Positions 59,674 to 64,000 of a stretch of DNA of 64,000 nucleotides are shown here, piece after piece. The notes under the pieces are model-generated. The model had not been told where the DNA came from and did no database searches. It saw only the letters and a program-made list of their open reading frames with translations. Numbering within the stretch: position 1 is the first letter of the stretch; the number at the start of each line of letters is the position of its first letter. This stretch comes from Actinoallomurus liliacearum (GTDB taxonomy: Bacteria; Actinomycetota; Actinomycetes; Streptosporangiales; Streptosporangiaceae): positions 372,001 through 436,000 of the forward strand of contig NZ_BAABHJ010000005.1 in assembly GCF_039542035.1 (NCBI RefSeq). Reading direction: 5' to 3'. The position numbers and the translations under genes were made by a program.

Positions 59674-60525
59674 ATGACCATGAGCGTCGCCGGCCTGCCC
59701 GATCCCGGGCGCTGCCTCGTCATGGGCGTCGTCAACGTCACGCCCGATTCGTTCTCCGACGGCGGCGCCTGGTTCGACCATGACGCCGCGATCCGCCGAG
59801 GCCTGGATCTCGTCGCCGAAGGCGCCGACATCGTCGACGTCGGCGGCGAGTCGACCCGGCCCGGCGCCCAGCGGGTGTCCCTGCGCGAGGAGCTGCGCCG
59901 GGTCATCCCGGTGATCGAGGCGCTGTCCGCCGAGGGGGTGCCGGTCAGCGTCGACACGATGCGGGCGGAGGTCGCCGAGGCGGCCGTCGCGGCCGGGGCC
60001 CGGCTGGTCAACGACGTGAGCGGCGGGCTGGCCGACCCCGCCATGCCGCGCGCGGTCGCGAAGGCGGCCGTCCCGTACGTCGTCATGCACTGGCGCGGGC
60101 ACAGCCACGACATGGACAAGCGTGCCGTCTACGCCGACGTCGTACGCGAGGTGCGCGACGAGCTGCGTGCCCGCATCGACGCGGTCGTCGACGAGGGCGT
60201 CGACCCGTCCCTCCTGGTCGTCGACCCCGGTCTCGGCTTCGCCAAGCGGCCGGAGGACAACCACAACTGGACGCTCCTCGCCCATCTGGACGCCCTGCTG
60301 GCCCTGGGCCACCCCATCCTGGTGGCCGCCTCGCGCAAACGGTTCCTGGGCCGGCTGCTCGCCGCCCCCGACGGAACGCCCCGCCCGTTCGACGAGTCCG
60401 ACGACGCCACGGTCGCGATCACCGCGCTCGCCGCCGCCGCCGGAGCATGGTGCGTCCGCGTGCACGAGGTCCGGCCCAGCGCGGACGCCGTACGCGTCGC
60501 CGCCGCCTGGGGAGCCGCCCGGTGA
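59674..60525 (+). CDS. folP: Dihydropteroate synthase
   Basis: 283 residues from the ATG at 59674. It couples dihydropterin pyrophosphate and p-aminobenzoate. Motifs are RCLVMGVVNVTPDSFSDGGAWFDHDAAIRRGLDLVAEGADIVDVGGESTRPGA (NVTPDSFSDGG, GGESTRPGA), VSVDTMRAEVAEAAVAAGARLVNDVSGG, YVVMHWRGHSHDMD, DPGLGFAKRPEDNHNWTLLAHLD and AASRKRFLGRLL. Its stop overlaps the NTF2-like start. Confidence 0.96.
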   Translation: MTMSVAGLPDPGRCLVMGVVNVTPDSFSDGGAWFDHDAAIRRGLDLVAEGADIVDVGGESTRPGAQRVSLREELRRVIPVIEALSAEGVPVSVDTMRAEVAEAAVAAGARLVNDVSGGLADPAMPRAVAKAAVPYVVMHWRGHSHDMDKRAVYADVVREVRDELRARIDAVVDEGVDPSLLVVDPGLGFAKRPEDNHNWTLLAHLDALLALGHPILVAASRKRFLGRLLAAPDGTPRPFDESDDATVAITALAAAAGAWCVRVHEVRPSADAVRVAAAWGAAR

Positions 60526-60953
60526 CCGAGCTGGACGTACGGGCGATCGAGGGCGTGCACGCCGAGTTCTACGCCGCGTTCGAGTCCGCGGACCTCGACC
60601 GGATGGGCGCGGTCTGGGCGGACGGCGCGTACGCCGACGACGTGGTCTGCGTCCATCCGGGCTGGCCGGTGATCCGGGGCCGCGGCGCGGTCCTGCGCTC
60701 CTGGGCGTTGATCATGGCCAACACCCCGTACATCCAGTTCGTGCTGACCGACACCCAGATCAAGATCTCCGGCGATCAGGCCGTCGTCAGTTGCGCGGAG
60801 AACATCATCACCGCCGCCGAGGAGACCGACATCGGGTTGACCTCCGGGGGAAGCGTGGTGACCACCAACGTGTTCGTACGTACGGAGGCCGGGTGGCGGC
60901 TGTGGCTTCACCACGGCTCGCCCGTCCTGGGCAGGGAGGAAGAGACCGAGTGA
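60522..60953 (+). CDS. NTF2-like/SnoaL-type (DUF4440) protein in the folate operon
   Basis: 143 residues from the GTG at 60522, overlapping the folP stop, and itself overlapping folB. Reads TELDVRAIEGVHAEFYAAFESADLDRMGAVWADGAYADDVVCVHPGWPVIRGRGAVLRSWALIMANTPYIQFVLTDTQIKISGDQAVVSCAENIITAAEETDIGLTSGGSVVTTNVFVRTEAGWRLWLHHGSPVL, an NTF2 fold. Such genes between folP and folB are seen in actinobacteria; no reaction is known. Tight GTGA overlaps on both sides indicate a real operon member. Confidence 0.88.
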   Translation: MTELDVRAIEGVHAEFYAAFESADLDRMGAVWADGAYADDVVCVHPGWPVIRGRGAVLRSWALIMANTPYIQFVLTDTQIKISGDQAVVSCAENIITAAEETDIGLTSGGSVVTTNVFVRTEAGWRLWLHHGSPVLGREEETE

Positions 60954-61321
60954 CAGTGAATGGCGACCGGATCGTGCTGCGCGGCCTGCGCGCGTGGGGC
61001 CGGCACGGCGTCCTGCCCGCCGAACGCGAACTCGGACAGGAGTTCGTCATCGATGTCACGTTGGGTCTTGACATCCGCCCGGCCGCGGCCGGAGATGATC
61101 TATTGCGTACCGTCGACTATGGGGCACTGGCCGACCGGCTCGTGTCCGTGGTCGAAGGCGAACCCGTCAACCTGATCGAGACGCTGGCCGAGCGACTGGC
61201 GGCCCGCTGTCTCGACGTGGCACAGGTCGAGAGCGTGGAGATCACCGTGCACAAACCCAACGCCCCTGTGCCCCATCCCTTCACCGACGTGGCCGTGACC
61301 ATCCACCGGAGCCGCTCATGA
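60950..61321 (+). CDS. folB: Dihydroneopterin aldolase
   Basis: 123 residues from the GTG at 60950 overlapping the upstream stop. It contains DRIVLRGLRAWGRHGVLPAERELGQEFVIDVTLGLDIRPAAAGDDLLRTVDYGALADRLVSVVEGEPVNLIETLAERLAARCL (the GxHGVxPxE segment, VDY, and NLIETLAE) and VEITVHKPNAPVPHPFTDVAVTIHR. It cleaves dihydroneopterin to 6-hydroxymethyl-dihydropterin. The stop overlaps folK (ATGA). Confidence 0.95.
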   Translation: MTVNGDRIVLRGLRAWGRHGVLPAERELGQEFVIDVTLGLDIRPAAAGDDLLRTVDYGALADRLVSVVEGEPVNLIETLAERLAARCLDVAQVESVEITVHKPNAPVPHPFTDVAVTIHRSRS

Positions 61322-61839
61322 CGACTTCTGAGCAGAAAAGCCGGACCGTGCTGTCGCTGGGCAGCAACCTCGGCGACCGCCTCGACAATTTGCAGGAGGG
61401 CATCGACGCGCTGTTCGACGCACCCGGCCTCGACTTCATCGCGATCTCCCCGGTCTACGAGACCAAACCGGTCGGTGGCCCGGAGCAGGACGACTTCCTC
61501 AACGTGGTGATCGTCGCGGACAGCAGCGTGGCGCCGCAGTCGCTGCTCGAACGCGTCCTGAACATCGAGGAGTCGATGGACCGCGTCCGGGACGTCCACT
61601 GGGGGCCCCGCACGCTCGACATCGACATCGTCACCGTGAACGACGTGACCTCGGACGCCCCGGAGCTGGTCCTGCCGCACCCGCGCGCCCACGAGCGGGC
61701 GTTCGTGCTGGTGCCCTGGGCGGACGTCGACCCGGACGCCTTGCTGCCGGGCCGGGGCCGCGTCGCGGACCTGCTGCCGGCGGTCGCCGGGCAGGAGCTT
61801 CGGCGCCGCGACGACCTCTCCCTGCAGCCGCCCGCGTGA
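61318..61839 (+). CDS. folK: 2-amino-4-hydroxy-6-hydroxymethyldihydropteridine pyrophosphokinase
   Basis: 173 residues from the ATG at 61318. It contains RTVLSLGSNLGDRLDNLQEGIDALF (GSNxGDR), SPVYETKPVGGPEQDDFLNVVI, SLLERVLNIEESMDRVRDVHWGPRTLDIDIV (WGPRTLDIDI signature) and LPHPRAHERAFVLVPWADVDPDALLPG. It transfers pyrophosphate to hydroxymethyl-dihydropterin for FolP. It overlaps the next start. Confidence 0.96.
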   Translation: MTTSEQKSRTVLSLGSNLGDRLDNLQEGIDALFDAPGLDFIAISPVYETKPVGGPEQDDFLNVVIVADSSVAPQSLLERVLNIEESMDRVRDVHWGPRTLDIDIVTVNDVTSDAPELVLPHPRAHERAFVLVPWADVDPDALLPGRGRVADLLPAVAGQELRRRDDLSLQPPA

Positions 61840-62309
61840 AGCCGACCCGGATCGCGGTTCTGGCCGCCGTACTGATCGGCGTCGCCGTCGTGGTGTGGGC
61901 GGTGGTGCGCCTGTTCTACACCTCGCTGCCGGTCCTGCCCTGGACGATGGTGCCGTCGCTGCTGCTGCTCACCCTTGGCGAGCTGTACACGGCGTTCTTC
62001 ACGCGCGCCCGGATCCAGCGCCGGCCCGGCACGAAGCCGATCGAGCCGCTGGTCGCCGCCCGGCTGGCGGCCCTGGCCAAGGCGAGCTCGCACGCCGCCG
62101 CCGTGCTGGCCGGCGGCTTCGCCGGGATGGCCGTCTACCTGATCTCGTCACTGGACAAGCCGACGCCCCGGCGTGACTTCTTCGTCAGCGGCGGCACCGC
62201 CCTGGCCGGTATCGCGCTGATCGGCGCGGCGCTCTTCCTGGAGTACTCCTGCCGCGTGCCGAAGGGCCCGGAGGACGAGAACGACCATCGGCACGCCTCG
62301 CGCATCTGA
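61836..62309 (+). CDS. DUF3180 membrane protein
   Basis: 157 residues from the GTG at 61836, overlapping folK. Four membrane helices: RIAVLAAVLIGVAVVVWAVVRLFY, LPWTMVPSLLLLTLGELYTAFF, ASSHAAAVLAGGFAGMAVYLISSL and FVSGGTALAGIALIGAALFLEYSCRVP. The gene is the standard DUF3180 partner at the end of actinobacterial folate operons; function unknown. Confidence 0.9.
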   Translation: MKPTRIAVLAAVLIGVAVVVWAVVRLFYTSLPVLPWTMVPSLLLLTLGELYTAFFTRARIQRRPGTKPIEPLVAARLAALAKASSHAAAVLAGGFAGMAVYLISSLDKPTPRRDFFVSGGTALAGIALIGAALFLEYSCRVPKGPEDENDHRHASRI

Positions 62310-62365
62310 GTGTCGGTGGCGGCTGCCATGCTTCGTGCGGCGGCTGACCGAGACGGGAGGGGCGT

Positions 62366-62707
62366 ATGGCATCCGCAGAACAGGTGCGTGAGATCGCGCT
62401 GGCGCTGCCCGAGGCCGAGGAGCGCGAGACGTGGGGCAGGCCGACCTTCCGGGTCCGCGACCGGATCTTCGCGATGCTGTCGGACGACGGCGCGTTCGCG
62501 AGCGTGAAGGCCACGAAGGACGAGCAGACGGCACTGCTCGCCGAGGAGCCGGAGATCTTCTCCTTCCCGGCGTACGTCGGGCGGCACGGCTGGATCGGCG
62601 TCGACGTGCCGCGGGTCGACGCCGACCATCTCCGTGAGCTGCTCACCGAAGCCTGGCGCCTCACCGCCCCCAAGCGCCTCGTGCGGGCCCAGGACACGGA
62701 CCGCTAG
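62366..62707 (+). CDS. MmcQ/YjbR family protein
   Basis: 113 residues from the ATG at 62366 with GGGAGGGG upstream. SAEQVREIALALPEAEERETWGRPTFRVRDRIFAMLSDDGAFASVKATKDEQTALLAEEPEIFSFPAYVGRHGWIGVDVPRVDADHLRELLTEAWRLTAPKRLV is the CyaY-like/YjbR DNA-binding fold. The role is unknown. Its downstream flank repeats, in degenerate form, the tail of the convergent remnant gene. Confidence 0.9.
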   Translation: MASAEQVREIALALPEAEERETWGRPTFRVRDRIFAMLSDDGAFASVKATKDEQTALLAEEPEIFSFPAYVGRHGWIGVDVPRVDADHLRELLTEAWRLTAPKRLVRAQDTDR

Positions 62708-62765
62708 CCGAGGCCGGGCCCGAAGGCCGTGGCCCGTTAGGCGAGGTCCGGGTCGAAGGCAGCGG
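62699..62765 (+). repeat. Degenerate echo of the convergent remnant gene tail
   Basis: cgttaggcgaggtccgggtc... (about 62735-62765, the end of the minus-strand serine-hydrolase remnant) is matched at 23 of 31 positions by cgctagccgaggccgggccc... (about 62702-62732), which spans the stop of the MmcQ/YjbR gene. Offset is about 33 bases. Confidence 0.6.
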
Positions 62766-62975
62766 CGGCGATCTTGGCGACGTACAGCGACTCCGAGCCG
62801 TCCTTGTTACCGGTCGGGTTGAGCGAGTAGACGAGCACGCGGCTCCGGTCGCGGGTGGCGAAGACCCCGGTGGTGTAGCCCGGCCGGGCGCCGGTCTTCC
62901 CCCAGACCGTGACGCCGTTCGGCAGCACGGTCCGGGTCAGGCCGACGCTGAAGCACGCCCGTCCGGGCGGCCGGG
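62737..62975 (-). pseudogene. Remnant of a serine beta-lactamase/carboxypeptidase-type hydrolase
   Basis: Only the C-terminal portion of a beta-lactamase/PBP-type hydrolase is visible: SVGLTRTVLPNGVTVWGKTGARPGYTTGVFATRDRSRVLVYSLNPTGNKDGSESLYVAKIAAAAFDPDLA. WGKTGARPGYTT is the KTG motif with its context. The SxxK and YxN parts and about 250 residues upstream are missing, replaced by Arg/Pro-rich codons (frame open to 63078 only). The MarR gene start is divergent to it. Probably a deletion relic. Confidence 0.75.
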
Positions 62976-63059
62976 TCGAGGGGCGGCAGCGTGCCGGCCG
63001 ACGCGGTCGGCCCGAGGCCGCCGGCGCTCCGTCGTGCGACCGATGGCGGAGAACAGTAG

Positions 63060-63082
63060 CCATGTACATAGTATCCATGTAT
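63060..63082. promoter_or_regulatory. MarR operator candidate
   Basis: atgtacatagtatccatgta reads as tacat and atgta arms (about 63064-63080) in an AT-rich pocket right before the MarR start. Likely autoregulatory site that also controls the dehalogenase gene. Confidence 0.6.
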
Positions 63083-63092
63083 ATTGTTTCTC

Positions 63093-63563
63093 ATGAGCGG
63101 GACACCGATGGTGCCGACGCCGGGCTACCTCGTCTGGCGGTTGGCGAACAAGTGGCGGGTCGCGGTCGACCGCACGCTGGCGCCGCTGAACCTGACGCAC
63201 GCGCAGTACGTGCTGCTGGCCTCGCTGTACGGCATCGAGAGTGCCGGGCGGCGGCCCAGCCAGCGTGAGCTGGCCGACCACACCGGCCTGGAGGCGCTGT
63301 ACGTCTCGAAGCTCGCCCGGACGCTGGAGGCCGACGGCCTCATCGAGCGCACCCGCGACCTCGCCGACACCCGTGCCGTACGTCTCGCCCTCACCGACCA
63401 GGGGCGCGAGGTCGTACGGCCGGCCCTGGGCCTGGTCCAGGAGCTGCTCGACCGGCTCCTGACCCCGCTCGGCGGCCAGGACGATCCGCGCGCCGCGGCG
63501 TTCGTCCGCGACCTGACCGCCCTCCTGGACGCCCCCCTCGACCTGCCGCGAAAGGACTCCTGA
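63093..63563 (+). CDS. MarR family transcriptional regulator
   Basis: 156 residues from the ATG at 63093 (TTG at 63084 also in frame). PTPGYLVWRLANKWRVAVDRTLAPLNLTHAQYVLLASLYGIESAGRRPSQRELADHTGLEALYVSKLARTLEADGLIERTRDLADTRAVRLALTDQGREVV is the MarR winged helix with the wing DLADTRAVRLALT. It sits one base before the dehalogenase gene and is preceded by a palindrome, so it likely controls both. Confidence 0.93.
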   Translation: MSGTPMVPTPGYLVWRLANKWRVAVDRTLAPLNLTHAQYVLLASLYGIESAGRRPSQRELADHTGLEALYVSKLARTLEADGLIERTRDLADTRAVRLALTDQGREVVRPALGLVQELLDRLLTPLGGQDDPRAAAFVRDLTALLDAPLDLPRKDS

Positions 63564-63564
63564 C

Positions 63565-64000
63565 ATGCCAGAGATCCGGGTACTCGACTCGACCATGCAC
63601 TACGAGGACACGGGAGGTGACGGGACGGTCTTCGTCTTCCTGCACGGCAATCCGGGCTCGTCCCACCTGTGGCGCGACGTGATGCGCGCCGTGGGGCCGG
63701 GCCGCCTGCTCGCCCCCGACCTGATCGGGATGGGCCGCTCCGGCAAGCCCGACATCCCCTACGCCTTCGCCGACCACGCCCGGTACCTCGACGCCTGGTT
63801 CGACGCCCTCGGCCTGGACCGCGTCGTCCTGGTCGGCCACGACTGGGGCGGCGCGCTCGCCTTCGACCGGGCGGCCCGGCATCCCGACCGCGTCCTCGGC
63901 CTGGCCTTCTGCGAGACCATCGTCAAGCCGATGGCCTGGGAGGACCTGTCACCGCAGGCCCGCAAGCGCTCCGAGACCATCCGCACCCCCGGGGCCGGCG
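63565..64000 (+). CDS. Haloalkane dehalogenase-like alpha/beta hydrolase, 3' end outside the window
   Basis: 145 residues are visible from the ATG at 63565 (GAAAGGA nearby). Features: FVFLHGNPGSSHLWRDVMRAVGPGRLLAPDLIGMGRSGKPDIPYAFADHARYLDAWFDALGLDRVVLVGHDWGGALAFDRAARHPDRVLGLAFCETIV. The elbow GHDWGG gives an Asp nucleophile, and HGNP plus APDLIGMGRSGKP match haloalkane dehalogenases, which release halide from alkyl halides. Asp/Glu and His parts lie beyond the edge. One base separates it from marR. Confidence 0.88.
   Translation, partial: MPEIRVLDSTMHYEDTGGDGTVFVFLHGNPGSSHLWRDVMRAVGPGRLLAPDLIGMGRSGKPDIPYAFADHARYLDAWFDALGLDRVVLVGHDWGGALAFDRAARHPDRVLGLAFCETIVKPMAWEDLSPQARKRSETIRTPGAG

Overview
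The window is chromosomal DNA from a high-GC filamentous actinobacterium. Codons almost always end in G or C, GTG and TTG starts are frequent, and many genes abut or overlap in GTGA or ATGA pairs. The gene order dacB-like / zinc protease / tilS / hpt / ftsH / folE / folP / folB / folK / DUF3180 protein is typical of actinobacteria. Streptosporangiales (Thermomonosporaceae-like) is my best guess, but no rRNA or tRNA gene was seen that could fix the genus.

Region 1 (1-36 kb) is accessory-type DNA. It holds many small regulator plus enzyme pairs, most of them divergent around a visible operator: TetR/EamA exporter, WYL/epoxide hydrolase, Lrp/PLP decarboxylase, WYL/alpha-beta hydrolase, TetR/SDR, ArsR/old yellow enzyme, TetR/glyoxalase-aldo-keto reductase and HxlR/NAD(P)-binding reductase. 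Embedded among them are argG with an ARG-box-like upstream site, a secreted M6 protease, a lytic transglycosylase lipoprotein, a GH25 lysozyme lipoprotein, a secreted tripeptidyl aminopeptidase-like hydrolase, and two members of an unrecognised protein family (7938-9515 and 33158-33709). The larger member lies between two inverted copies of a palindromic repeat. Signs of decay include an N-terminally short LLM oxidoreductase, a possible IS30-type end and a truncated HAD-like gene.

Region 2 (36-48 kb) holds a 48-residue membrane protein, a class IV aminotransferase-like enzyme, pyrD, a MerR regulator translationally coupled to a VIT/VWA protein, a NERD protein and a saccharopine-dehydrogenase-like protein. 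It also holds an unusual single polypeptide that combines sigma-factor regions 2 and 4, an Hx3Cx2C anti-sigma-like motif, one membrane segment and an extracellular Ig-like domain. That gene overlaps a gene of unknown function.

Region 3 (48-64 kb) is the conserved core: an NlpC/P60 wall hydrolase, inorganic pyrophosphatase, PBP4-type carboxypeptidase, a DUF2342 zinc protease, tRNA-Ile lysidine synthetase, hypoxanthine phosphoribosyltransferase, FtsH and the folate genes. A lysyl-phosphatidylglycerol synthase-like gene and an NTF2-like gene are interleaved with the folate genes. The window ends with a serine-hydrolase remnant, a MarR regulator and the start of a haloalkane dehalogenase gene.

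The most unexpected structural pattern is that at five loci the last bases of a coding sequence are echoed, in tandem or degenerate form, directly beyond the stop codon (near 14.8, 45.3, 48.1, 51.7 and 62.7 kb).
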